Shown here: one piece after another, positions 23,505 to 32,441 of the stretch
Layout: every line of letters begins with the position of its first letter
How positions within the stretch are numbered: the first letter of the stretch is position 1
From: an uncultured Ruthenibacterium sp.
GTDB lineage: Bacteria > Bacillota > Clostridia > Oscillospirales > Ruminococcaceae
Assembly: GCA_944386555.1 (NCBI GenBank)
Contig: CALXBN010000030.1
Span: 1 to 64,000 of the forward strand
DNA: 64,000 bases
Direction: 5' to 3'
Translations under genes and position numbers: made by a program
Notes under the pieces: generated by a model
What the model was told of the DNA's origin: nothing
What the model saw: the letters and a program-made list of their open reading frames with translations, nothing else
Database searches by the model: none

Positions 23505-26009
23505 TCAGCGGATGTAGCGCCCCGTCAGGCTGTCCGGGCAGGCGGCCACCTGGGCGGGGGTGCCGGCGGCCACCACCCGGCCGCCCTCTTCCCCGCCGCC
23601 GGGGCCCATGTCGATGACATAGTCGGCACAGCGGATCACATCCAGGTCATGTTCGATGACTACCACGGTGGCTCCCTGGCCAATCAGCGTGCGGAACACC
23701 GACAGCAGCGTGCGCACGTCCAGCGGATGCAGGCCAATGGTCGGCTCATCGAATACGAACACCGTATCCCCCTGGCCGCGGCCCATCTCACTGGCCCGCG
23801 TCAGCCGCTGGGCGTCACCGCCGGACAGGCTGGGCGTGGCCTCGCCCAAGGTCAGGTAGCCCAGGCCCAAATCGTCCAGCACCTGCAGGCGCCGGTGCAC
23901 CAGGGGCAGCTTTTCGCAGGCCGAAAGGGCCGTGTGCACATCCATGGCCATCAGCCCCGGCAGCGTAAAAGTGCGCCCGTCCCCCACGGGATAGTGCACC
24001 CGGCCTGCCTCGGGGGCATAGCGGCTGCCCCGGCAGGCAGGGCATGGAATGTCCACATCGGGCAAGAACTGCACATCCAGGCTGATCTGCCCGGTGCCGT
24101 CACACACAGGGCAGCGCAGCCTGCCGGTATTATAGGAAAAATCCCCTGCCTTGTACCCCAAAGCCCGGGCGTCCGATGTGCGGGCGAAAATCTTGCGCAG
24201 CTCGTCATGGACATCGGCGTAAGTGGCCACGGTGGAGCGCACATTGATGCCGATGGGCGTGGCGTCGATAAGGCGGACCCGGGCGATGCCGGGAGCGTCC
24301 AGAGCTTTCACATGGGCCGGCAGGGGTGTGCCGGCCGCAGAGGCCTCCAGGGCGGGCACCAGGCTCTCCAGGATCAGCGTGGTTTTGCCTGAGCCGGACA
24401 CGCCGGTAACCGCCGTGAGCCGCCCCTTGGGGATGCACACCTCCAACGGGTGCACCGTGTGGACGGGCCCGGTGGACAGGCGGATGGCTCCCCGGGCAAA
24501 CAGTTCTTCCTCCAGATGTGCCGGTGCCGGCAGCACGTGGGCCCCCAGCAGAAAGGGGCCGATTTTGGAGGCCGGGTCGGCGGCCAACGCCGCCGCGGTG
24601 CCCTCTGCCAGCACCCGCCCCCCGTCCGCGCCGGCGCCGGGGCCCATTTCGATGATCCAGTCGGCCCGGGACAGCACCTGGGTATCATGGTCCACCAGCA
24701 GCACCGAATTGCCGTCGGCCACAAGATCATCCATCACTCCCACCAGCCCTTCGATATTGGCCGGATGCAGGCCGATGGAGGGTTCGTCCAGCACATACAG
24801 CACGCCGGTGGTGCGGTTGCGCACGGCCCGTGCCAGCTGCATGCGCTGGCGCTCGCCTGTGGAAAGGGTGGAGGCGGCGCGGTCCAGCGTAAGGTAAGAC
24901 AAGCCCAGATCCATCAGGCGGCGGGCGGCCGTATCAAAGCTCTGGCAAATGCTGCGCGCCATGGGCTGCATCTCGGCGGGCAGGCTGCCGGGCACACCTG
25001 CCACCCATTGCATCAGGGCCCGCAGGGTCATCCGGCAGGCCTCATCCAGCCCGATGCCCCGCAGGCGGGGCGCCCGGGCCGCGGGAGACAGGCGGGTGCC
25101 GGCGCAATCGGGGCAGACATCCTCTTTCAAAAAGCGTTCCACCCGCTTCATGCCCTTCTCGTCCTTCACCTTGGCCAGAGCATTTTCCACCGTGCGCACC
25201 GCGCTGTAATAAGTAAAATCCAGTTCGGCGGTATTTTCCGTATTTTTTGCCCGGTACAGAATATGCCTTTTTTCCGCAGGGCCGTCATATACAATGGCTT
25301 TTTCCCCGTCGGTCAGGTCCTTGAACGGTACGTTGGTGCGCACACCCATCGCGCGGCACACGTCGGTCATCAGCGACCACATCAGGCTGTTCCAGGGGGC
25401 CACGGCGCCCTGGTCGATGGTCAGGCTTTCATCGGGCACCAAACTGGCACGGTCCACCGCGCGCACCACACCGGTGCCCGCACAGGTGCGGCAGGCACCC
25501 TGGCTGTTGAAGGCCAGTTCTTCGGCGCCGGGGCCGTAAAAATGCACGCCACACACCGGGCAGGTGATCTGCTGGCCGGCAGCCACCGCCAGACTGGGCG
25601 GCGCGTAGTGGCCGTTGGGGCACCGGTGGGAGGCCAGCCGGGAGAACATCAGCCGCAGGCTGTTGAGCAGTTCGGTGCCCGTACCGAAGGTGCTGCGGAT
25701 CCCCGGCACGCCGGGGCGCTGGCGCAATGCCAGGGCCGCCGGCACATAGCGCACATCGTCCACGTCGGCCTAGGCGGCCTGGGTCATGCGGCGGCGCGTA
25801 TAGGTAGACAGAGCATCCAGATACCGCCGCGAACCCTCGGCATACAGCACACCCAGCGCCAGGCTGGACTTGCCCGAACCGGACACCCCGGCCACGCCCA
25901 CCACACGGCCCAGGGGAATATCCACATCCACGTTTTTCAAATTGTGCACCCGCGCCCCCCGCACCTCAATGGCGCGGGGGGCAGGCCCCTGCCTTTGGCT
26001 GCTGTACAT
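23505..26009 (-). pseudogene. UvrA paralog (UvrA2-like ABC ATPase) interrupted by an in-frame amber codon
   Basis: Two open segments in the same frame (ATG 26009 to the stop at 25770-25772, then 25763 to 23505) together give about 834 residues of a UvrA-type protein: Walker A GVSGSGKS at 41-48, the YVPAALALRQRP and GIRSTFGTGTE segments, several CxxC zinc pairs (CPNGHY, CPVCG, CPDCAGTR, CPVCDGTG, CPACRGSRY), a second Walker A VSGSGKTTL and two signature/Walker B sets. It is the shorter UvrA class without the UvrB-binding insert, often linked to drug self-protection. TAG stands after residue 79 (MTQAA) with no frameshift. A GTG at 25763 could restart translation, but the product would lack the first Walker A. 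No promoter is obvious between the tRNA terminator and the start. A sequencing error cannot be excluded. Confidence 0.8.
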
Positions 26010-26074
26010 GGGCAGTTCTCCTTTCTGCTGCGGGGTGCGGCACTGCGCGCCGCACCCTGGTTTCCTGATATGGC

Positions 26075-26110
26075 AAAAGCCCTTGAAACCTCATGGTTTC
26101 AAGGGCTTTT
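26075..26110 (-). terminator. Terminator of the tRNA cluster
   Basis: A perfect 16-bp stem (AAAAGCCCTTGAAACC and complement) around TCAT lies one base past the 3' end of tRNA-Thr on the minus strand and ends in TTTT. Confidence 0.88.
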
Positions 26111-26186
<76 letters not shown>

Positions 26187-26189
26187 AAA

Positions 26190-26266
26190 TGGCGACCCGG
26201 ATGAGGCTCGAACTCACGACCTCCAGCGTGACAGGCTGGCGTTCTAACCGACTGAACTACCGGGCC
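26190..26266 (-). tRNA. tRNA-Asp (anticodon GTC)
   Basis: Acceptor GGCCCGG pairs with CCGGGTC. The anticodon stem CCAGC/GCTGG holds the loop CTGTCAC with anticodon GTC, and the T arm contains GAGTTCGAGCCTC. The encoded CCA is present. Three bases separate it from tRNA-Thr. Confidence 0.96.
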
Positions 26267-26269
26267 ATA

Positions 26270-26345
26270 TGGCAGGGGCAGAAGGATTTGAACCCTCGGC
26301 ACGCGGTTTTGGAGACCGCTGCTCTACCAACTGAGCTATACCCCT
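26270..26345 (-). tRNA. tRNA-Trp (anticodon CCA)
   Basis: Acceptor AGGGGTA pairs with TGCCCCT. The anticodon stem GCGGT/ACCGC holds the loop CTCCAAA with anticodon CCA, and the T arm contains GGGTTCAAATCC. CCA is encoded. It is the first tRNA after the promoter at 26383-26411. Confidence 0.96.
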
Positions 26346-26382
26346 ATCTATGACGGTCCCCTGTGAATCAGGGCGCTTAAAT

Positions 26383-26411
26383 ATAATACCGAAAAGCGGG
26401 CCGCTTGTCAA
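26383..26411 (-). promoter_or_regulatory. Promoter of the Trp-Asp-Thr tRNA cluster
   Basis: On the minus strand a perfect TTGACA is followed after 17 bases by TATTAT, 37 bases upstream of the mature 5' end of tRNA-Trp. Confidence 0.85.
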
Positions 26412-26472
26412 CCCCTTTTTCACATTTTTTTCGCGCCATCCGCACCCGCCCCTTCCTTCCCCCGGCGGGCTG

Positions 26473-26481
26473 TGCTATAAT
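26473..26481 (+). promoter_or_regulatory. Extended -10 promoter of the BMP-like gene
   Basis: TGCTATAAT is a perfect extended -10 without a good -35. It stands 22 bases before the ATG, so the leader is only about 15 bases and begins almost at the AAGGAGGGG ribosome-binding site. Confidence 0.6.
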
Positions 26482-26503
26482 GCCCCTAGAAGGAGGGGAC
26501 GCT

Positions 26504-28426
26504 ATGTCGATGGAAGATTACCGCAAAGCCCTCAAACAGGGGCAGAAAACCTTCCGCGCCTGTGTGGCCCGGGGCCAGCACCCTTATCCCCAGGTGCTGG
26601 ACGACATTCTGGAAAATGCCAACATTGAGCGCGCCGAACCCCTGGGCGTGGTGGATGTACCCATGGAGCTGATTGTAGGCACCAAAACCGCCGGGCGCAA
26701 GCGGGCCTTTGCCCGGGATTTCATGCCCCTGCTGCCGGAAAAAAGCGAATTCGCCGTAAAATGGGTGACCCTGTGCCGCGCCCAGGTGCAGGAGGGCATC
26801 CGGGACCCCATCGTGGCCTACGAATTCCTGAACCGGTTCTATGTACAGGAGGGCAACAAACGGGTATCCGTCCTGAAATATTTCGGCGCCGCATCCATCC
26901 CCGCCACCGTCACCCGCCTGGTGCCCCGGCCCACGGATACACTGGAAAACCGGATGTATTATGAATTCATGGGTTTTTATGCCGCCGCAGGCATCAATTA
27001 CCTGGAATTCAGCCGTCCCGGCAGCTATGCCCGGCTGCTGGCCGCCCTGGGCAAAAAGCCCGGCCAGAAATGGACTGTGGAGGAACGGCAGTACTTTGCC
27101 TCGCTGTACATCCCGTTCCGCCGGGTGTTCCAGGCATTGGGCGGTGAAAAACTGGCCCTGACCGCCGGCGACGCGCTGCTGGCCTTTTTAAACGTGTACC
27201 CCTACCGCGAAGCACTGGCCATGAGCGGCGACCAGCTGCGTGACCGCCTGGAACGTATGTGGCCGGAGGTGGCCGTTCTGGCCGAGCCGGACGGCATCGA
27301 GCTGTCCCTTTCGGCGCCGGCGGTACAGCCTCAGCCGCTGCTGGCGCGCCTGCTTCCGGCCGGGCGCGGGCCGCTGCGGTGTGCGTTTCTGTATGAACGC
27401 ACTCCCACGGAGAGCGCCTGGACCTACGGGCACGAATTCGGGCGCAGCCAGGTACAGCAGACCCTGGCCGGCCGGGTGGAAACCAAAGCCTACTTTGATG
27501 TCAAAGTGGGCGAAAACGATGACGCCATGCTGGAACAGGCCATTGCCGAGGGCTGCTCCGTGGTGTTCACCACCACACCCAAGCTGATGGGCGCGGCCCT
27601 GCGCGCCGCAGTGGCCCATCCCACCGTACAGGTGTTCAATTGCTCGCTGAACATGAAGCACCCCCAGGTGCGCACCTATTACGGACGCATTTATGAGGCC
27701 AAATTCATTTTGGGCGCCATTGCCGGTGCCCTGTGCGATGACGGCAAGGTGGGTTACCTGGCCAGTTACCCCATTTACGGCATGACGGCCGGCGTCAATG
27801 CCTTTGCGCTGGGTGTGCAGATGACCAATCCCCGCGCCCGGGTATATCTGGAGTGGACATCTTCCCAGGGGCCCGACGCCGAGGAGCGGTTTGCCGGCGA
27901 AGGTGTGCGGCTTGTCTGCGGCCAGGATGCCCGCGCCCCCGGCGAGGCCCGTCCCGCCGGGCTGTACCGGTACCAGGACGAACAGCACGTCCAGCTGGCC
28001 GCGCCCTTTTGGCACTGGGGGGCATTTTATGAAATGATCCTGCAGCGGCTGCTGGCCGGCGGGCTGAAGGATGCAGAACCCGAACGGGGGCCCCATGCCT
28101 TCAACTATTGGTGGGGCATGTCCTCCGGGGTCATTGACGTGCTGCTGAGCCGCAAACTGCCGCTGGGGCCCCGGCAGCTGGCCCGGCTTCTGCGCAGCGA
28201 CATCTGCTGCGGCGTATACGACCCCTTCACCGGGCCGCTGCTGGCCCAGGGCGGGCGGGCTGTTCTGCCCCGGGAGGGTGCCCGGCTGACGCCGGAGCAG
28301 ATCCTGCGGATGGACTGGCTGTGCGACAACGTGGTGGGGCATATCCCCGCCTTTGAAGAGCTGATCGATGCGGCCAAGCCCTTGGTGCGGCTGCAGGGCG
28401 TGCTGCCCGGGGAGGGACAGGCATGA
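26504..28426 (+). CDS. Cytosolic BMP/PnrA-like ligand-binding protein with ParB-like N-terminal domain
   Basis: The 640-residue protein has no signal peptide and no lipobox. An N-terminal part (about 1-190) includes RFYVQEGNKRVSVLKYFG around residues 112-127, the pattern of a ParB/sulfiredoxin-like nucleotide fold. After a helical middle, residues from about 290 to 590 follow the BMP (basic membrane protein, PnrA-like) periplasmic-binding fold: FLYERTPTESAWTYGHEFGR, VFTTTPKLM, IYEAKFILGAIAGALC, VGYLASYPIYGM. BMP proteins usually bind nucleosides outside the cell, so a cytosolic copy suggests a nucleoside or nucleotide sensor. That role is inference. The start at 26504 follows AAGGAGGGG. Its stop overlaps the next ATG (ATGA), coupling it to a phosphoesterase. 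Confidence 0.8.
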   Translation: MSMEDYRKALKQGQKTFRACVARGQHPYPQVLDDILENANIERAEPLGVVDVPMELIVGTKTAGRKRAFARDFMPLLPEKSEFAVKWVTLCRAQVQEGIRDPIVAYEFLNRFYVQEGNKRVSVLKYFGAASIPATVTRLVPRPTDTLENRMYYEFMGFYAAAGINYLEFSRPGSYARLLAALGKKPGQKWTVEERQYFASLYIPFRRVFQALGGEKLALTAGDALLAFLNVYPYREALAMSGDQLRDRLERMWPEVAVLAEPDGIELSLSAPAVQPQPLLARLLPAGRGPLRCAFLYERTPTESAWTYGHEFGRSQVQQTLAGRVETKAYFDVKVGENDDAMLEQAIAEGCSVVFTTTPKLMGAALRAAVAHPTVQVFNCSLNMKHPQVRTYYGRIYEAKFILGAIAGALCDDGKVGYLASYPIYGMTAGVNAFALGVQMTNPRARVYLEWTSSQGPDAEERFAGEGVRLVCGQDARAPGEARPAGLYRYQDEQHVQLAAPFWHWGAFYEMILQRLLAGGLKDAEPERGPHAFNYWWGMSSGVIDVLLSRKLPLGPRQLARLLRSDICCGVYDPFTGPLLAQGGRAVLPREGARLTPEQILRMDWLCDNVVGHIPAFEELIDAAKPLVRLQGVLPGEGQA

Positions 28427-29070
28427 AGGTACTGGCCATTGCGGATGTGGAATCCCGGCTGCTGTGGGATTTTTTTGAGCCCAAAATGCTGGAAGGCGTG
28501 CACCTGGTGCTGGCCTGCGGCGATTTGGACCCCCGGTATCTCTCCTTCATTGCCACCTTCACCCCGGCGCCGGTGCTGTACGTCCACGGCAACCACGACG
28601 CCCGCTACCAGCGCACGCCGCCGGAAGGCTGCACCTGTATTGAGGACACTGTCTACAATTTCCGGGGGCTGCGTATCCTGGGGCTGGGCGGCAGCATCCG
28701 CTACAAGCCCGGACCTTTTCAATACACCGAAAAAGAGATGGCCCGGCGCGTGACGCGCCTGCGTTACAAATTGATGCGCAGCCGCGGTTTTGACATTCTG
28801 GTGGCTCACTCCCCGGCAGCCGGTTTGAACGACGGGCCCGACCGTGCCCATCTGGGCTTTGCCTGCTTCGGCGGCCTGCTGGATAAGTACCAGCCCCGCT
28901 ACTTTGTGCACGGGCATGTCCACATGAACTACGGCCAGGTGCCCCGTGAGTGCCGGCGCGGCGCCACCACAGTGATCAACGCTTACGAACGGCATGTGTT
29001 TACCATTGAAACGCCTGATTTGACCGACCCGCCCCGGCGCACCGGCTGGCTGGCCGGCCCCGGGCGCTGA
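28423..29070 (+). CDS. Calcineurin-like metallophosphoesterase
   Basis: The 215-residue protein carries the metallophosphoesterase motifs in a reduced form: AIADVES in place of the usual DxH, the full GDLDPR, VHGNHD, LVAHSP and HGHVH. The first metal motif therefore reads D-V-E instead of D-x-H, an unusual change also seen in some YfcE-like relatives. The substrate is unknown. It overlaps the BMP-like gene by four bases (ATGA), so the two products are made together, and a shared nucleotide substrate or ligand is a reasonable guess. Confidence 0.85.
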   Translation: MKVLAIADVESRLLWDFFEPKMLEGVHLVLACGDLDPRYLSFIATFTPAPVLYVHGNHDARYQRTPPEGCTCIEDTVYNFRGLRILGLGGSIRYKPGPFQYTEKEMARRVTRLRYKLMRSRGFDILVAHSPAAGLNDGPDRAHLGFACFGGLLDKYQPRYFVHGHVHMNYGQVPRECRRGATTVINAYERHVFTIETPDLTDPPRRTGWLAGPGR

Positions 29071-29086
29071 GCTGTACGGCAATAGG

Positions 29087-29117
29087 AAAAGCGTGTACCT
29101 TCCGGTACACGCTTTTT
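29087..29117. terminator. Bidirectional terminator between the phosphoesterase and the polyamine operon
   Basis: A 13-bp stem (AAAAGCGTGTACC and complement) with loop TTCC is followed by TTTTT on the plus strand and TTTT on the minus strand. It lies between convergent transcripts. Confidence 0.88.
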
Positions 29118-29136
29118 CTCTGTGCATACGGGCGCC

Positions 29137-30276
29137 TCAGGAGAGCCGGGCCTTGAAATCTTCATAGCCGAACTGCCGGATCAGCCGGCAGCGGCCGGCC
29201 CCGTCCCGCCATACGATGGAGGGCAGCGGCATCCCGTTGAACGTGTTGTTTTTCACCATGGTATACAGGGCCATGTCCTCAAAGACCAGCACGTCGCCGG
29301 GGGCCAGGGGGCGGTCAAAAGAATAATCCCCGATCACATCCCCCGCCAGGCAGGTGGGCCCGCCCAGGCGGAAGGTATAGGGCTTCTCACCCGGCTGTCC
29401 TGCGCCCTGCAGGGGCGGGCGATAGGGCATTTCCAGCACGTCCGGCATGTGGCAGGCGGCAGAGGTATCCAGAATGGCGATATCCATGCCATTGTGCAGG
29501 GTATCCAGCACGGTGGTGTATAAAAAGCCGGCATTCAGCACCACGGCCTCCCCCGGCTCCAGGTAAATATCCACCCGGTGGGCCTGCCGCAGGCGCTGCA
29601 CAATGCCCACCAACCGCTCCACGCCGTAGCCCGGGCGGGTGATGTGGTGCCCGCCGCCCAGATTCAGCCAGCGCAGGGCGGGCATCCGGGCCAGCATCGG
29701 GGCAAATTTGGCTTCAAAGGCGTCTGCCGTGGCCGCCAGGGCGTCGGAATCCTGCTCGCACAGGGTGTGGAAATGCAGGCCGTCCAGCAAAGGGAACACG
29801 TCCGGCGCCTCAGACAGGGCTGCAGCGGTCGTGCCCAGGCGGCTGCCGGGGGCGCAGGGGTCGTAGATCGCGTGGCCCTCCTGGGTGGAGCATTCCGGAT
29901 TCACCCGCAGGCCGACCTGTTTTCCGGCCGCCCGTGCCGCCGGGCCAAAGCGCCGCACCTGGGCCGGGGAGTTGAAGATCACGTGGTCGGCGTACTGCAG
30001 GATCTCATCAAACTGGTCGGCCCGGTAGGCGGGGCTGTATACATGTACCTCGCCGCCGAACTTTTCCCGGCCCAGGCGGGCCTCGTACAGGCCGCTGGCC
30101 GCCGTACCCGACAGGTATTGGCGCAGCAGCGAGTAGCAGGAAAACATGGAAAAAGCTTTCTGCGCCAGCAGGATCTTGCACCCGGCCCGCCGGGCCACAT
30201 CGGCCAGCAGCACCAGGTTGCGCCGCAGCAGCGCTTCATCCACCAGATAGTAGGGCGTGGCAAACGGTTCCGCCAT
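29137..30276 (-). CDS. nspC: Carboxynorspermidine/carboxyspermidine decarboxylase
   Basis: NspC is a PLP enzyme of the alanine-racemase fold that decarboxylates carboxyspermidine (or carboxynorspermidine) to spermidine. ILLAQKAFSMFS carries the PLP lysine K40. GLRVNPECSTQEGHAIYDPC and FHTLCEQDSDAL are typical of the family, and the C-terminal part has FEDMALYTMVKNNTFNG. At 379 residues it is full length. It is the last of six polyamine genes and starts three bases after the dehydrogenase stop, so both enzymes of this route are made together. A terminator follows within 50 bases. Confidence 0.93.
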   Translation of the reverse strand: MAEPFATPYYLVDEALLRRNLVLLADVARRAGCKILLAQKAFSMFSCYSLLRQYLSGTAASGLYEARLGREKFGGEVHVYSPAYRADQFDEILQYADHVIFNSPAQVRRFGPAARAAGKQVGLRVNPECSTQEGHAIYDPCAPGSRLGTTAAALSEAPDVFPLLDGLHFHTLCEQDSDALAATADAFEAKFAPMLARMPALRWLNLGGGHHITRPGYGVERLVGIVQRLRQAHRVDIYLEPGEAVVLNAGFLYTTVLDTLHNGMDIAILDTSAACHMPDVLEMPYRPPLQGAGQPGEKPYTFRLGGPTCLAGDVIGDYSFDRPLAPGDVLVFEDMALYTMVKNNTFNGMPLPSIVWRDGAGRCRLIRQFGYEDFKARLS

Positions 30277-30279
30277 GGC

Positions 30280-31539
30280 TCAGTCCACCAAAACGGGGTG
30301 GTCGTCCACCTGCCAGGGCAGGCCCCACCGGTTCAGGGCGTCCATATAGGGATCCGGGTCGAACTGTTCCACGGTGTACACACCGGGCTTGTTCCATTTG
30401 CCTGTCAGCAGCATCATGGCGCCCACCATGGCGGGAACGCCGGTAGTATAGCTGATGGCTTGGCTGCCCACCTCTTTGTAGCATGCCTGATGGTCGCAGA
30501 TATTGTAGATATAGGCCGTTTTGGGCCGGCCGTCCTTTGTACCGGTAAAAATGCAGCCGATGTTGGTTTTACCCACGGTGCGCGGGCCCAGGGACGCGGG
30601 ATCCGGCAGAAGGGCCTTCAGGAACTGGATGGGCACGATCTCCCGGCCCTCGTACAGTACCGGCTCGGTGGACAGCATACCCACATTCTCCAGGCACTGC
30701 ATGTGGGTGAGGTAACTCTGGCCAAAGGTCATGAAAAAGCGGATGCGCTTGACCCCCGGGATATTCTTGGCCAGGGACTCGATCTCCTCGTGGTGCAGCA
30801 GGTACATATCCTTTTGGCCCACACCGTCGAAGTCGTACTCCCGCTTGATGCTCATGGCCGGCACTTCCACCCAATGGCCGTTTTCCCAATAGCTGCCGGG
30901 GGCCGAAACCTCCCGCAGGTTCACCTCGGGGTTGAAGTTGGTGGCAAAGGGATAGCCGTGGTCGCCGCCGTTGCAGTCCAGGATGTCAATGGTATCGATG
31001 GTGTCGAACAGGTGCTTTTGCGCCCAGGCGCAGTAAGCCTGGGTGACGCCCGGGTCAAAGCCGGTGCCCAGCAGGGCCGTCAGGCCGGCGGCTTTGAATT
31101 TCTCCATATACTCCCACTGGTAGCTGTAATCGAAGTAAGCCGAGAACCCCTCCTCCCTGCAGCGCTTTTCGTAGCGGGCACGCCAGGCGGGGTCGTCCAG
31201 TTTCTCCGGCTCGTAATTGGCGGTGTCCAGATAGTTCACGCCGCAGGCCAGGCATGCGTCCATGATGGTCAGATCCTGATAAGGCAGGGCGATATTCATC
31301 ACAAGGTCCGGCTGGTAGGCGTCAATCAGTGCCTTCAGCTGCTTTACATCGTCGGCGTCCACCTGAGCGGTGGTGATACGGGTCGAAGTTTTCCCGGCCA
31401 GATCCGCCGCCAGGGCGTCGCACTTTGCCTTGGTGCGGCTGGCGATGCACAGGTCGGTGAATACCTCGCTGTTCTGGCAGCACTTGCGGATGGCCACATT
31501 GGCCACGCCGCCGCAGCCGATGACTAATACTTTACTCAT
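30280..31539 (-). CDS. Carboxynorspermidine/carboxyspermidine dehydrogenase (saccharopine dehydrogenase family)
   Basis: The enzyme reductively condenses aspartate semialdehyde with putrescine (or diaminopropane), using NADPH, to make carboxyspermidine. The Rossmann motif VLVIGCGGVANVAI lies at the N-terminus. GTGFDPGVTQAYCAWAQK and DILDCNGGDHGYPFATNFNPE match the LYS1-like family. It has 419 residues. I chose the ATG at 31539 behind GGAGGG; the longer frame to 31713 runs inside speB. It is 50 bases downstream of speB, the largest gap in the operon, and is paired with nspC. Confidence 0.92.
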   Translation of the reverse strand: MSKVLVIGCGGVANVAIRKCCQNSEVFTDLCIASRTKAKCDALAADLAGKTSTRITTAQVDADDVKQLKALIDAYQPDLVMNIALPYQDLTIMDACLACGVNYLDTANYEPEKLDDPAWRARYEKRCREEGFSAYFDYSYQWEYMEKFKAAGLTALLGTGFDPGVTQAYCAWAQKHLFDTIDTIDILDCNGGDHGYPFATNFNPEVNLREVSAPGSYWENGHWVEVPAMSIKREYDFDGVGQKDMYLLHHEEIESLAKNIPGVKRIRFFMTFGQSYLTHMQCLENVGMLSTEPVLYEGREIVPIQFLKALLPDPASLGPRTVGKTNIGCIFTGTKDGRPKTAYIYNICDHQACYKEVGSQAISYTTGVPAMVGAMMLLTGKWNKPGVYTVEQFDPDPYMDALNRWGLPWQVDDHPVLVD

Positions 31540-31589
31540 AGAAAAATCCCTCCATATGTATTGCAGACGGATAGCCGTCGGGCAAGTGG

Positions 31590-32441
31590 TTACTCCAGCG
31601 CCAGCAGCATTTCCCGCACGACTTTGCAGGCCGTGATGGTGGAAACGCCGCTTTGGTCGTAGTGCGGGGCCAGCTCGTTCACATCGCAGCCCACCACTTT
31701 GGCCTGCCGGCACACCAGGGTGACGGCCCGGCGCAGAGCGTCAAAGGAAACGCCGCCGGGTTCCGGCGTGCCGGTGCCCGGAAAGGCCGATGGATCCAGC
31801 ACATCCAGGTCCACCGTGAAGTAGACCGGTTTGCCTGCGAGCTTCTCCAGCGTCTGCTCCAGCCCCTCGAAGTCAAAACGGCGGGTGGCCACATGGCCTT
31901 TCCCCCACTCAAACTCCGCCTTCTCCCCCGAACGGATACCGAACTGGAAGATGCGCCCGTCGCCCACCAGCTCCCAGCAGCGGCGCATCACGCAGGCATG
32001 GGACAGGCCGGCACCCAGGTAGTCATCCCGCAAATCGGCGTGAGCGTCGAAGTGAATGATATGCAGCTCGGGATACTGCTTGGCCGCAGCCCGCACGGCC
32101 CCCAGCGTCACCAGATGCTCGCCCCCCAGCATAAACGGGCGCTTGGCCCGGGCCAGGATGTGGCGAGTGCGCTGCTCGATACGGGCCAGGGCCTTCTGGC
32201 TGTCGCCGAAGCACAGCTCCAAATCGCCCAGGTCGATCACATGGGCATCCTCCAGGTCCCGGTCCTGATAGGGGCTGTAGCTCTCGATGCCATAGCTCTC
32301 CTGGCGGATGGCTGCGCTGCCGAAACGCGCGCCCGGCCGGTAAGAGGTGGTGGAGTCAAAGGGAGCGCCGAACAGCATGGTGTCGGCGAAGTGGGCGCCC
32401 TTGTCACAGCCCATAAACACCTGGACATTCTTACTCAACAT
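31590..32441 (-). CDS. speB: Agmatinase (agmatine ureohydrolase)
   Basis: SpeB hydrolyses agmatine to putrescine and urea. The binuclear manganese ligands are visible as GGEH (106-109), DAHAD (132-136) and DLDVLDP (211-217), the ureohydrolase signatures. The length of 283 residues is normal. It overlaps the end of speE by 11 bases. With the arginine decarboxylase in the same operon it gives the arginine-agmatine-putrescine route. In some bacteria the paralog acts on aminopropylagmatine, and this cannot be excluded here. Confidence 0.94.
   Translation of the reverse strand: MLSKNVQVFMGCDKGAHFADTMLFGAPFDSTTSYRPGARFGSAAIRQESYGIESYSPYQDRDLEDAHVIDLGDLELCFGDSQKALARIEQRTRHILARAKRPFMLGGEHLVTLGAVRAAAKQYPELHIIHFDAHADLRDDYLGAGLSHACVMRRCWELVGDGRIFQFGIRSGEKAEFEWGKGHVATRRFDFEGLEQTLEKLAGKPVYFTVDLDVLDPSAFPGTGTPEPGGVSFDALRRAVTLVCRQAKVVGCDVNELAPHYDQSGVSTITACKVVREMLLALE

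Noticed and set aside
25757-25775. Pyrrolysine or selenocysteine use at the amber codon of the UvrA paralog
   Set aside because: The codon is TAG, so not selenocysteine, and nothing suggests a pyl system. A nonsense mutation or sequence error is simpler.
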